The notes: generated by a model not told the origin, from the letters alone. Positions 22,252 to 34,465 are shown, numbered from the stretch's first letter. The stretch is DNA of 64,000 bases from Punica granatum (GCF_007655135.1 NW_022204065.1:1-64000), one strand, 5' to 3'. Numbers and translations are program-made.

Positions 22252-22639
22252 GTTCTAGGTGAGGCTAAGGAAATGCAATAATACTAACAACCAAGATCTG
22301 GACGACAATATCATACCTTTCAGCAAGCTTCATAGCCTCTCCTACTGCAAACGCTCAAGTACTAGGTTCCATATTGTCGCCACAAAACTCGAGTTTTAGT
22401 ATTACTAATTCCCTGAAATTACCTCGGATTGCATCCGAGCAACTTTCTTTCTAATGTGCAAGATTTTCTTAAGAGACAAGCACAGAGCATACTTAAGTCA
22501 GCTCTTGGTATTGAAGAACTACTAGGAATCCTAAACCCTTAGCCCGAAATGAGAGAGTTTAGAAAATCATATTGAGAGAGAAAGTATTGGGAAATTTATG
22601 ATATTTTCTTCGATTGATTTCTTACGATAGAGGAGTTCT

Positions 22640-22649
22640 CATTATATAG
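22640..22649 (-). promoter_or_regulatory. Pararetroviral promoter TATA box, copy 1
   Basis: Minus strand reads CCTATATAATGAGAACTCC just after ORF2, about 455 bases before ORF1. This is the place of the pregenomic RNA promoter in the family. Conserved in copy 2 at 46655-46663. Confidence 0.6.
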
Positions 22650-22786
22650 GCGAAGCTTGGTACAATACAACAATCAAATATTTTCAAATGGCCGACACTT
22701 ATGGCCCATCATTATGACTGAGGCCAATTAACACAACCTGACATACTAATGGCCTGACATTATGGCCGACACTTATTAATAATGGC

Positions 22787-23500
22787 TTAATAAAATAAAC
22801 TTTGAATAGCCGATGGAGATAATGGCGAGTCTTCATTGTTTGCAAAATGGCTCGTAAGACGATGACATGTTGGGGTCAGAGTCGTTGTCTGAAGAGTACC
22901 ACCATGCTTTCTTCCATGGCCACTGTTCGTCAATTCCACATCCAAAGCTTGATTGAGCTTCTCTTCAGTCAAACTATTCCACCAGTCTTCATCATCTAGC
23001 AGTGTTGGTTAAGGCCAGTTGCCAAGGTCCCGCAGATAATTATTGCGAGAACTGGGTCCTGTTTGATCTTCAGGTGGGACTGGTTATTGAGTCGCTGTAT
23101 CCATTGGCGAGTTTAGATCTAGTTGCATGAAGCTTTTGGATCTTGTGAGTTTCGATTTTGGGAGTCTAATGGAGGGACTGCGTTGTCCCTGTTGTAGTCC
23201 TCCGGGGCCCATTGGATGATGATAGGCCTGGTTAGCAGGTAATCTCTTGGATAGTCCCATAGGACTTGGACTGTAGCCGATGGCCAAATTACTCGGGGAA
23301 CTACTTCGTTCTTTTCATAGATCATCCTTTGAAAATTTTCTGTATTGATCTTCAAGGTCTAGGATGTATGTAGTAAAAGTCCTCCATACCTCGGAGGAAT
23401 AGGTTCACTGGAACCCTATAGGTTTTCCTTGTGCTCGGGATAATCTTCCTCTTCTTGGAATCATACTCCATGGTTGTTTGAACAAGACAATGGTATGCTT
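22787..23500 (-). pseudogene. Pararetroviral ORF2 (unknown function), copy 1
   Basis: Fragments with WPSATVQVLWDYPRDYLLTR and IIIQWAPEDYNRD are the counterpart of the longer intact frame in copy 2 (46814-47347). Frameshifts at about 23120 and 22975 break it. Confidence 0.6.
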
Positions 23501-23587
23501 GCTCAGCTGAGGTTGTGAGGGCACCCTTCTGGCTTCTCGCTCAAAGAGCTCTTTTCACTGAAGGATGGATTAGAACCATTCTAAGAA

Positions 23588-24784
23588 CTAGATGATGTGG
23601 GTATTCGAGTTCCTATCTTCAGTAGGATAGCTGAATGTTTCCCTTTTTAGAAGGTTGCGATTGAGGAAATTGAGAATCAATTGTAAATCGAACTGGATCC
23701 CAATAGTATAGTGTTGGCATGAATACCAAAACGGCCATTTCATGTCCTCAGAATATGGCCAACTACAAGAATGCCTGAATGGATGAATGAATAGGTATTG
23801 AAGGTGCACCCCAAAAGGTTGGAGAGTAAGACCTCCTTGGTATCGGAAGACCTCATATTGATATCCCCAGATGAAGCTTTTGGCCTTGACTAGCAATGTC
23901 TTCGTCCTTATGAGATCTAAGATTTCAGGGGAATGTCATCCTTAAGCCTTCCAGGTGATCCTGGTCTACAATGTGCTCCTACAGCTTGGTTTAGGCCCGT
24001 AAGGTTGTGAACATGCAGATGACAGGCAAAACCTGTAGTGACTGCCCTATCTGTGCATGTTCCTTCCTTGATAAGAAATCTACGAGGGTATTGTGCTGTC
24101 CCTTGATGCTTGACCTCGAACTCGAACTTAAAGAACCATTCAGCCCATCTAAGAAGCTGAGGATGAGGCACTTGCTTCTGTTTGAATTGGATCATTTTTG
24201 GGAAAGAGGACATGTCCATTTCAGTTAGGAACATAAGCTCGATCAGGTGGAACTCGAACTTTTTTATGCCATTCATAACCACTAGGATTTCCTTAAAAAT
24301 AAAATGATAGTGCTGTTCTGACGGCTTGAACGTTCCACTCTATATCCACAGATATGGCATTTGTCATGGAGTTCTTCTATTAGGACTGTACCCTAGTACT
24401 TGTCACTTACATATGTCTAGAGTATTCTTTTTCTTGAAGAAGGGATTTGGAGAGGAGGTAAGGACTGCATATGTGCCCTGAGCTCTTGGATTGCCCTTGT
24501 TTGGGATGGCCCCATGTTGGGCGTCCTTTTTCAGCATCTTTTCAAGCGGGCGATTGAGTTGGATAATTTTCGAAAGGAAGTCCCTAAGATAGTTCACTGT
24601 CCAAAGAAACTGTTGAATTTGTTTTTTAGTTAGTGAATTCTCAGGATATTTTAATAGCTCATGGGTCACATGAGGCTCCGGTTGGTACTGGCCTTCTACA
24701 ATCTTCATTTCGAGAAATTGAATTTCTTGTTGGCCAATCACCATCTTCTTCTTGAAGAGCATGATACCATGGCTGGATACTCGG
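23588..24784 (-). pseudogene. Pararetroviral RT end, RNase H and C-terminal domain, copy 1
   Basis: Pieces in several frames: VNYLRDFLSKIIQLNRPLEK (RT to RNase H connector), RWAEWFFKFEFEVKHQGTAQ (end of RNase H), and FRYQGGLTLQPFGVHLQYLF (domain after RNase H). The upstream RT core is absent because the copy ends at 24784. Confidence 0.75.
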
Positions 24785-26104
24785 GCCGATATTCTGATGC
24801 CTCGAAAACACCAGCTAAGCCCCACCCGCAAGTCAGTGAATTTCCTCGATCTAGAAACTGCAATTCATGAAAATTAAAATTGGGCGTTCTCCCATTGCAA
24901 CTTGAAAGTTGTCTTGCATGACAAAGGCTGCTTAATTTAATGTAAAAAATGAGTGGCGTGTGTTCGCATGACCACGCAGCAAGTGGATGTTAGCAAAAGG
25001 AAGAATGCATATATGTGTGCGCGCGCGTGTGTAATCCCAATTGCTGAGGCTTAAGGAAGAGGTCAATCGGCACAACCTTAGTACAGGGCATACCATTAGG
25101 CTCTTACATTATCAGTTCTCCTTCAATGGCTAGCGAACGCCTTAGTGACACCTTATTGATTATATTTATCTGCAATATTAACGCCCAAGACTTTCTTGAT
25201 GAAGGTGTTGCATCGGCTATGTGAGGGAACACCTAAAGAAAGCATGAAACGTGAGGTGGCCTGCCACAATGCAGGGTCGTGAGGCATCCATGCCATTAAA
25301 TGTTTCAGAAAAAGGTAAGCAAATCGCAAGAACGAGCCTATCTCTGCTAAAAACAATGTGAGCCAGCCGCTATGATGAAGGTGCCTCAATAGGCGGTAGC
25401 ACGCGTGGCTCGTGGAACAGAAAATTAGCGTACTTTGGTGGGGGCTATAAGCAAAGAAGTGCACCAACCTTTGTTCGAACCGCCATCAAATTTCTGCATT
25501 GCATCCCTCCGCTCGCTGCCAAGTGACTTGGTGCTACGACTTCAAGTTAAGAGCTGGTCGGAGTTCGTATAAGGGCAGTATTGAAAGACGCTTCGCGTGT
25601 TTGGATATTCTCTCTTCTCGCCTTCATTTCAATTTCCTTATATTGGAGTCTTGCCGCTAATTAATGTTTATGGATATACGTCATCTCCATGGGGCCACAT
25701 GTATAATTACAATTCATTTGGAGTTGTAATATTTTTCTTTTATGAGTTGTTGGAAACCGAAAAGAAGGTGACAGTGCATCAGGAGCACCCTCGCCTGGTC
25801 ATGGAAAGTGGAAAAATGGCTGTCCATGGAGAAGGGTCTCGACACTTAGATCCTCTAGGCTACCGCTTCCCGATGGGAGTTGGTTTCGTCTTGGCAAGAC
25901 GAAGGATTGCTGAGAGCCGTAGTCGGGAATTGGCGAATTTCTGACTTACTTGTAATGCAGGTCCTTGATTTGAATTGGACTTTCTTTTAGCTTGAAAGGG
26001 GTCATTTGGATGGTTTGCCCGAATAACTACAGAATAAAACAAAGGCGGCTCGTTAAAGACTGCATGCATCATGGAGTGGTACAACACCAGGTTCCGAGGT
26101 CCTC
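24785..26104 (-). pseudogene. Decayed gene remnant, unit 2 copy
   Basis: Counterpart of 6337-7690. The minus frame 25153-25467 keeps AWMPHDPALWQATSRF and IKKVLGVNIADKYNQ. The plus frame 25597-25944 keeps VTVHQEHPRLVMESGKMAVH and PMGVGFVLARRRIAESRSRE. No family recognised on either strand, so which strand, if any, was coding is uncertain. Confidence 0.35.
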
Positions 26105-26113
26105 TTCAACTAA

Positions 26114-26755
26114 GTTAATAATCTCTCAAGAATGACCACCCTTGGGACGCCTCGAAAACATGCAGATAAGCACTATTCTATTGACTGCATAGCTTGTTGG
26201 TTCATGTCGGTAATATGGCCATGACATGATCATGCGTTGGATAATGCATATACCATGTTCATGAATTTTGCACCCCTCATGATTTTGCACCGCTGACATA
26301 TGCTCCAAGTTGTTATAACAATTTCACATTTCATTTTACGTTTTGTAACATTTAGAGCCTATGATTGATTATGGGCGCATCTGGCTCTAATTGCGGGGCA
26401 CGTTGCATGTCTTATTAGCATGTTAATAGTTACTGCTTGTTGGAGCTGCTTGCAAGGCATGTGAATATACTGTGCTTATGATGCCTATAATGCAGCACCG
26501 AGTTTGTCAAAGTGTGCAGGTCAGCAAAAATTAACAACTGTTAAGGACCTCGCTCGAGGAGAGGTCCCGATCTGCCACATAAGGGGCGCAGATCAGGAGA
26601 GGGGGCTCCCTCCTTGGGAGAAATATGGGGGGATAGATAGGGGGTGGGGGATCATCCCCGCCAGCCGCCCCCCTTAAGCGAGGTTGTGTTGTTTAATGTT
26701 TTTTTTCCCAAGTGACGTGTCAACTTGCGCAGGGAGGGCCTACCTTGAGAGCCAA
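26114..26755. mobile_element. Non-autonomous Mutator-like element, only in unit 2
   Basis: A 642-base insertion relative to unit 1. It is flanked by a 9-base duplication with one mismatch, TTCAACTAA (26105-26113) and TTCAACCAA (26756-26764). Short inverted ends share CTCTCAAG. No coding capacity. It contains a GC-rich stretch at about 26560-26680. Confidence 0.55.
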
Positions 26756-26764
26756 TTCAACCAA

Positions 26765-27301
26765 CCGTTAGTCTTTTTGAAGTATTTTAAATAGTGTAAT
26801 ACTTTTAAAATGTGAGGCGTTGATTTTTGATATACTGTGTCAATTTCAAAAAGCTTGCTATGGGGGTAAAAATGACCTAAATATTAGGGTGCAACGCCCG
26901 CACGATGTTACACGGCAAAAAATATTTTCATCAATTTTTTTTATTTATCATATAGTTTTTTAAGAACTAATTAATATAATATAACTGAGTCTAGTGATAA
27001 ATTTACTTATGTGTGAAAATTATGAACTTTCAATTAAAAATATAATATAGATTTTTTTCAAAAAATTGTACTAATTAGTATCTAATACAGTATAAAAGCT
27101 AACATTTCTTCTCACTTATCTTAATTTGAACTTTCAATGTTTGTAGTTTGAAAATCATAATAGCAATATAATAGGTCTTAAATGGTTTACTAGTTTTAAG
27201 TGGACGAAGTTTAATTGCAATAAAGGTTCGAAATTCATCAAAGATTATTCAAAAGATTATAATAATTAATACTAGACAAACGCACTAGTGCTACGCACGA
27301 A

Positions 27302-27342
<41 letters not shown>

Positions 27343-28997
27343 ATGACGTTTGAAAAATTGAAATTTTTTTTGGCGTGCAAACTAGTTTGAAAAAAGAGAA
27401 TCAAGATAGGGCAGAGAAAGAAAGAAAGAAACATGCATTCATTTGGAGAGAGAGAGTGACGAGGGAGACAAATAAGGAGAATGTAGTGGTGTTAATGGGG
27501 AGGTGGTTACCTTGTAATTTACTTTTTTTTATCCCCAACTATGTGGCTATTGTAATTTTTCAAATAAATCTCAAGGGCATTTTTGGAAGAGGAAAGTGAG
27601 ATGAAATGGGAGGCTCTGGCTTTATAATAGTACTAGAGGTGGTGCATTCACGCTACAAGCGAAAATATATATAAAAAATGTAAAAACAATCAATTATGTT
27701 GATCGAGATATTGGTATGGTCAACATATGCATATGTAAAAGAATATACAATAAACATTTTTAGTTACTTCTTATAATTTCACAATTTTAATTGTAATTTG
27801 AAATAGTAAAATTGTCAATTGATATAAAAGCATGAATAGTTGTTCTTGAAAGTTAACCAATGTCCAAAGAAGAGTATCCAGCAAAAAAATCGTCCAAAGA
27901 GGAGAGAGGAAAAATAGGAGTGGGGAAGAGAAGCGCTGAAGTGGGTAGTTTTTGAAAAGTAATTTTACTATTTGTCCCTTAATTGATGGCTGTTATTAAT
28001 CAAAACATATTTTCTATGAGCAAATTAGGAAGAAGAAGTGAGACAGAAGAGTGATCTCTCCCTTTATATAAATAGATGTCATGCTACATAAAAGCAAACA
28101 ATTTTCACTTTAAAATTATTTTGAATTTTGAATTTTCAATATTTTTAATTAAAAATTATGATTGCAATATAATAGGTCTTAAGTGGCTTGCTAATTTTAA
28201 GTGGACGAATTTTACTTCCAGTGAGGGTTCCAAAATCAAAAGAATCTTGTCGTCAAAGTCAAGTACATGCCTAAGTGAGAATTCATTTCAGTCAATAGAT
28301 TGACATAACCTTGTGTACACTATAAAAAAAATAAAAATTTTCATGTAACAAATAGAAAAGAGACTTAAATTGGTGATAGATTAAAATAGTTTTTTTTACC
28401 CAGATGAGTTAGTTTTAGGATATTTGATGTTTGCTCCTCTAAAAAAGGGTTGTTGGCTCCGCCCATTATTGCCTTCTACAATGTGATGTGGTGAACGCCA
28501 AGCCAACGAGTTCAGTCGAAGAGCGTAGCGAGTCTAAGGTTACATAAGCATTCGCCAATTGATAGGTATAGCATTGCAAGCAAATAGAGCAGAGAGCTTA
28601 CCCTTTGTTTCTATTAGAGTTGCGAACTTGTTGTAGTTGGCCCTATAGGGGGAACCTTTCTACAACCTTGTTATATCCCTGCATTCTTTCATGACTCGTT
28701 CTTCGTGCCCTGCTTCTAATGTCTTGGATATGAGTTTGTGATCGAAGAAAAATCACGATTATAGATAGATATCGCTTGAACCAATATTATTCAAAACTTG
28801 TTGGATTTTCAAATATCAAGTGGTGCATATTTCTAAAAAACAAATTATGTATACCTAAATTAAATAAAAAAAAATTGAAAATAATATTTTTTTAATAAAT
28901 GGGAGAGTAGGGTGGGTTCACTGGGTGGGGAAACCCACCCTTCTTGCCTTGTGAGCAGAATAGACGAGTTTTAACTAGTTTTAATTTTTTACAATAA

Positions 28998-29028
<31 letters not shown>

Positions 29029-29228
29029 TGATATGGTACGATGTGATGTTATTTTGATTATTATATTCGATTTTAATTAAAAAAAACTTACCCAATTTGG
29101 ATATGTGTTAATTTCACAACCATAAATGTTTATTCAAAAATTAAATGACAACTAATGTCGTTTAGTCAGGCCATTTATAACTTGTGCAAATTTAGAGATT
29201 CATTTTCAGTAATGTTCCTGCCCAGTAC
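26765..29228. other. AT-rich gene-free segment upstream of SPH copy 2
   Basis: Colinear with 7691-8299 plus 10605-12411. It holds Helitron-like minus-strand ends at 27271-27298 (CTAGT after GTGCGTAGCAC) and 27632-27661 (CTAGT after CGCTTGTAGCG), (TA)n at about 27306-27340, the empty target of the unit 1 LTR element at 27379-27383, and (AAT)n at about 28998-29028. Confidence 0.6.
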
Positions 29229-29236
29229 TTTATATT
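29229..29236 (+). promoter_or_regulatory. Candidate TATA box of SPH copy 2
   Basis: TTTATATT, 48 bases before the ATG, inside a block identical to that of copy 1. Confidence 0.45.
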
Positions 29237-29283
29237 GCCAAACCACTCCCCTTTGAGCCCCGAATCGTAGAGAAGAGTTCAAA

Positions 29284-29697
29284 ATGAATTCCTCCACGAA
29301 GCAACTCATTTGCTTGTTCGTTCTTCTAATTTTACTTGGGACATCATGTGATGCAGGATTTCTGCTGCACAAGCAATATGTCGAGATCAAGAATTATTTG
29401 CCGGGACAAGCAACCCTAACGATTCACTGCAAATCTAAAGACGATGACCTCGGGAGACATGATCTCGGCCCACTGGGCACTTTCTCGTTCCGTTTCCGAC
29501 CTCAATTCTTTGGTCTGACACTCTTCTTTTGCACCTTCCAGTGGAAAAATAGCCCGCTTTACTATTACGATATATATATCCAGAACAGGGATTATGACCG
29601 CTGCACAGATTGTCTATGGAGCATCCAACCAAAAGGTCCATGTTTGTTCAATGTTACAACTCATGCATATAGTATATGCGATCACTGGAACCCATGA
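29284..29697 (+). CDS. S-protein homologue (self-incompatibility S1 family), copy 2
   Basis: 137 residues, same length and structure as copy 1. The first 27 residues, including the signal peptide, are identical. Of the mature residues 21 differ, among them K-to-L, V-to-D, Q-to-L, G-to-L, D-to-H and E-to-K. By my count there are 26 non-silent base changes against six silent ones. All cysteines and the HCKS, TLFFC and CDHW blocks are kept. The gene is intact, so both duplicates can make a secreted protein. The pattern suggests diversification of the mature protein rather than decay, since neither frame is broken. Partner and role are unknown. Confidence 0.93.
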   Translation: MNSSTKQLICLFVLLILLGTSCDAGFLLHKQYVEIKNYLPGQATLTIHCKSKDDDLGRHDLGPLGTFSFRFRPQFFGLTLFFCTFQWKNSPLYYYDIYIQNRDYDRCTDCLWSIQPKGPCLFNVTTHAYSICDHWNP

Positions 29698-29842
29698 ATC
29701 TTGCTCCATCAGCTGGATCGGGGAGTTGGAAAAAACTATTGTTACGAGCGTTTATCGTTCTTAAAAATAGAGATATCTAATAATAATTTTCCTTTTTTCT
29801 TTTAATCAAGGGATTGTTTCTTCCCCTATAAGCTGTTAATTA

Positions 29843-30147
29843 GACCCGTTTGATTTCGCAATCTTATTTTAAAATTTTAACTCTAACTTTAACTCTACTT
29901 ATCACACAACAAAAGTCAACACAATTATTACTTTTTTATTTATCTTCAATTTTTTAACAATTCGATTTAATTTTTAATAATAAATTCTCTCATTTATTCA
30001 TTTTTTTTCACAATATAATAATACAATCATTACTTTTTTCAATTATTTATTACTTTTTCACACTTTTTCTCATAATTCAACATCACAATCATTACAAGCA
30101 AATTAAAATCAAAACTCAACTCAACTCAACTATAAAACCAAACACAC
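29843..30147. mobile_element. Harbinger/Tourist-like MITE, only in unit 2
   Basis: A 305-base AT-rich insertion with inverted ends (GACCCGTTTGATTTCG against GTGTGTTTGGTTTTAT on the other strand). It is flanked by TTA and TAA, a 3-base duplication with one change. The empty site is in unit 1 at about 13026. No coding capacity. Confidence 0.65.
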
Positions 30148-30150
30148 TAA

Positions 30151-33100
30151 AGTGTCTTCGATTGAATTTCTTATATTGGAACAGTCTTCTTTTGATTTCC
30201 ATTTTGCTGTTACAATTTGGCGGTGCATCAAAGATGAAACATGGAATGGGAGCTCACTATCAATTGGTAAAAAGTATCATTGCATTGAGATCAAACTCAG
30301 ACCAAGAAATTATGGATTCAATTTTTGCCAGTGTAAATTCAGTATCTTTTTATTTCTTCCTCTATATCTTTCTAGGCCTATAGGCTGCCTTATAGTCAAG
30401 ATGTATCATTCCACCTAATAAATGAAGGATAGGAACAAACTCAAGAAAAAAAATTGAGTAGATGAAAAATTTATTATATATTATCTATTTTATATACTTA
30501 AAGTAAGTTTCAGCAAACGAGAGTCCTCCATTCTTTCGATGACATGGACTCATAAATATCTGAAAATGGACGTGGGTGAAAAATAGGTGATTGAGTTCAC
30601 TGCTTAACTCATATGTGAGTTACATCACTTGTCTATAATTAAGTAACGCCTAGTTGCTCAACAACTTGTTATATTTTATTCAATTTTCTCTCTTATAAAT
30701 GGAGCATTGCTCCATTTGCCCAGTACATATAGAAGAGAAAGTGACAAAAGGCATGTAAGTTGTAAGAATAGAAGAAAAAGAAGAGAGGGAGGCGCATAGA
30801 CACGTAAGTAAGAAAGGAATGTGGGAATGTGGGAGACTTCCCTTATGATATATTATTCTTGGCATGCTCATGAGCAATATATTCAATAAGATTTGAATAT
30901 CATTTTCTATGCATCAACATTTTGACGAGAGCTTACCGTTGATTTTTTTCTCAGCTCGTGGTGTATTGACCTTTTATGCTCCATGTTCATAAATTATATT
31001 CTCGATATTGAAAATAATTAATTAAAGCAATGAAAGAAATGAAAAAAATATTTGTAGAATTAAAAAATTAAAAACAATTAATGATAGAAAATAATAAGAC
31101 CAAAAAATCATCACAACCAATATCTCTTAGTGAAGTGACAATATTGAGACTAAAATAATAGGTCTTAAAAGAGAAATACTTACTAATGAAGGATCATAAG
31201 TGATGTGAAAATATTGAGACTAAAATAATAGGTCTTAAATGAGAAATACTTACTAATGAAGGATTATAGGGACAGTGATTATTTATGGTCAATTATTTTC
31301 GGAGAATATTATTTATATATTAATCAAAAATAAAATTACAAATCTCGCACAACGTGTGGGCTATAAGAGCTAGTGTATAACTATTTTAGATTCCTGTAAC
31401 AAGAGGTCTCCATTCTTCCAACGAGTCTTTCGTGAGCTTTCCCTCAACACATGATCCATTCACATTCCCTGTTTTGATGTATTACATGATTGCCAACATT
31501 AATTCATTACATGATAGATTATACACCAAAAACGAGATTGAGAAGTTATTTGTAAATTTTATCCTATTATTGTTCATGATTTCAATTTTAAATATTAATT
31601 AAAATTATAAAATGCATATGTCCACGCAACACGTGGGCCACATGACTAGCATATACTTAAGTAGCATCTTGCGAACGAGAGCTCCGTTCGTTCGATGAGA
31701 GCTTACCTTTGCTCGTTCCTTCAACTCGTGGTACAACTTCCATTCACGATCTTGCATTAAAACATATACCCAAACCTCAAGTCAAATTTTATTATTATAA
31801 TAATTATTTTTTATAATTCCCATACCATTATTATATGCTCTTTCAATAAATCTATTTATAATATATAAAAGTTGAAATGCGAGACGTGATAACTCCATTG
31901 CTAAACTTTAGCTCGCGGTTGAGTGTAGTGCAAATATGGGAGCTCCAATTGCTAAACCTCAGCTCGTGATTAAGTGTCTTCTCGATTACTCAGATAATCA
32001 ATTACTTCAAAAACGAAAAAAAATCATGTATTTGAATATTTCAACTTTAATACAATCAAACCAATTAAATTACATTAAAAATCCAATAAATATTATAAAT
32101 TTTCTGTAAAAAATTCCAACAAATATTAAAAGTTTTTAAAAATAATATGATCTCGAGAAATTAAATAATTCATCCATATATATATGTATATCAAATAATT
32201 ATATTTTATTAATTTCTCTGATCACCCAAACAATGCGCTGGACTGTACCTAACAATATATCATTATAGCACAAATGAGCTATTGAAATGTTATTATATGT
32301 CTCTGTATGCCATTTATTTGTCTCTAAAACCTTCAAAGACATATAAATTAATTGATCATGTTGTTGTTGTTTCTATAGACCTTAAGAGACAAATTCAAAA
32401 CGAATTTTTATTTATTTCTATCTAGTTGAATTAGAAAAAAATGATTTGGCTCTAAGAATAAGCAAAAGCATCCCATAAATTGTCTTTATATACTTTTTAA
32501 GATTGTCTCTTTTCACACAAACCAACTCAATTCACCATCCCAATTAATTTTATAATAGAGAGATTCGAACCTTCAGCCTCCACTTTAGCATAACATCACT
32601 TTGTCCAATGCATCGATACTCCTTACTTGTCTAAATTTGTAACTTTTTTTATTTATTTTACCTTAATGATAATATTTATATTATAAATAAATTATTAGTA
32701 TTTTATTTATAAGTTTTTTAATTAACCTACGAAACAATAATATTTATTCAAATCAAATATTTTGTGAGGATTTATCTTTTTAAAGAAAAACTTTTGATAG
32801 ACTATTGTTTGAAATTATGCTAGAAATTTTTTGATATAATTTTTATAAACAATATGTTGGTCGAGTGGAAAGGCCACAAATTCTTGTGTTCATCGAATTT
32901 ACGTAGAGAATAAGAAGAGAAATATGCTGTTGAGAAAAAAAAATCAAGAAGAATATGTAAAAGCGTGACAAGATAAAATACTTGCATTGAATAGGAGACC
33001 AAATGAAGAATATATATATATATATATATATATATGAGAAATGGTTCTTAGAAAAAAAGATGAAAGAATGAAAATTGAAATGAAAAACTAAATTAAAAAC

Positions 33101-33449
33101 AACGAATTTCACGCTTATTTATTTTTAATTTGTGAAATTTTTCATTAAAAATAATAGTTTAAAATTCAATTTAGCAACTCTATATTAGTCTCTACACATT
33201 GATAATACTTTAAGAGCGTCTAAATTAGTCTCTATTGCTCATACATTAACCATAATCTTTTTAAGTCTACAAACTTTTTTTATAATTAATTGTACAAGAG
33301 ACAAATAATATATCACATAAAGATACAATTTTATTTGTTCCTAAAAGTAAAGATTTAAGAGCATATATATTAGTCTCTATAAGTTAAGAGCGTATAAATT
33401 AGGACTGTCGAAAAACTATACCCTTAAGACTGTCGAAAATTCAATTCCA
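30151..33449. other. AT-rich gene-free segment downstream of SPH copy 2
   Basis: Colinear with 13030-16300. It includes the locally inverted and partly duplicated segment 31113-31277, Helitron-like ends at 31343-31374 (CTAGT) and 31622-31650, the GTCTCT/AGAGAC repeat zone from about 32270 to 33400, and (TA)n at about 33009-33034. Confidence 0.55.
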
Positions 33450-34035
33450 ATTTCGCAAGAAGATATTAACTTGCAATTGTTTTCTAAAGAGTCAATTTTG
33501 GAACATAGAAAGAAATACAAGCTTTTGCATGTAGGTTGGGTTGAAGTACCTGTAAAATCTTGGCACAGAGTTGGTTTAGATTTCCGATTGATGATGTTTA
33601 CGTGACGCAAGATTTATTACATTTAAGAAATCTTTGTTAGCAGGTCAGAAACCAATCTTCCATTGATTTAAATGACCACAGGCGAAACAGTTTTGTTAGA
33701 GGCTAACACTCAAAAGAGCAGGAGTAATAACACCAAACTACTTGAAATGGAAAGAGATAACTTTTCCGGAATCATGGAATTTGAAACAAGTGATATCGAA
33801 GAAGGAAAACACATCTAGTAATGTTCCTTCTAGGATAATTGAATATGAAGATGGAAGCGTGCAATTGAATTTTGAAAGAAATAGGCTAAGACGAATACCT
33901 TTTTACCGAGAATTAGCGAGCTTGGCCTCTTCATTATTTGTTACTCCTTCTAGACATTTCTTCCATTATTTGAAAGGTGTTGATTTTAAAAGAGAAATTC
34001 CAAATCTGGTTTCCAAAATAATGATGTTGAAATAG
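33450..34035 (+). pseudogene. Movement-protein-like polyprotein remnant, unit 2
   Basis: Counterpart of 16303-16870. The first piece again reads LEHRKKYKLLHVGWVEVPVK before a stop. The second piece (33742-34035) begins MKWKEITFPESWNLKQV and runs further than in unit 1 (HYLKGVDFKREIPNLVSKIM). No intact domain. Confidence 0.45.
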
Positions 34036-34129
34036 AAAACCAAAAAACTTTTTCGCCTACAAGATCAAGTTAAATTCTAATTATGATTTATACATGATCA
34101 AAAGAGAAGTTCATTTCAATAAAGAAAAG

Positions 34130-34465
34130 GGTTAATTACCTGAAAAAATTATAAACTTTTCACATTTTATCAATATTAGCACGAACCTTTTTTTTCTTGA
34201 TCTAAAATACACAAACTATCAAAATGATATTAATATTATCACAGCGTCATCTTTTTTGATTGGTGAAACCTCAATAGCGGTCACCGCCCTCCAATCGAGG
34301 TTGCCTGTAATGAGATATGTTTCCCCTGTCCCCAATTGTGGGGTGGTGGCCGTCGATGAGGCTCCCGCCCCCGACCCCTCTTCCTTCCATTATCGAATTT
34401 ACTTTTCTTTTTCTTTTTTTCAAAATTAGGCAATAAAGGCCTCAACGGAAGTCACCACCGCCTTT
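34130..34465. mobile_element. Left part of the long-inverted-repeat element, right part deleted, unit 2
   Basis: Matches 16985-17310. At 34465 the sequence jumps to the counterpart of 18395, so about 1.08 kb, including the right inverted repeat, is missing relative to unit 1. Confidence 0.6.

Larger units (their letters stand above)
6337..24784. repeat. Tandem segmental duplication, unit 1
   Basis: It aligns colinearly with unit 2 (24785-48811). Matching anchors are 6337/24785, the Helitron end 8194/27271, SPH 12472/29284, the polyprotein remnant 16585/33742, the Tat PPT 19160/35230, and the pararetrovirus ORF1 start 22185/46195. Specific to unit 1 are the LTR element 8300-10604 and the segment 17311-18394. 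The unit ends inside pararetroviral reverse-transcriptase sequence, where unit 2 begins with the same GCCGATATTCTGATG that starts unit 1. Confidence 0.9.
21684..24784 (-). mobile_element. Endogenous pararetrovirus (Caulimoviridae), copy 1, truncated
   Basis: Reading down the minus strand: the C-terminal end of the reverse-transcriptase region, RNase H and a C-terminal domain (24784-23590), a second ORF (23500-22787), a TATA region and leader (22649-22186), then ORF1 start (22185) and the movement-protein N-terminal half down to 21684. Both ends are abrupt. The left end lies at the same movement-protein position as in copy 2; the right end is the tandem duplication breakpoint. Frames are broken throughout. 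Layout and motifs fit a petuvirus- or florendovirus-like member, with the genus unresolved. Confidence 0.85.
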
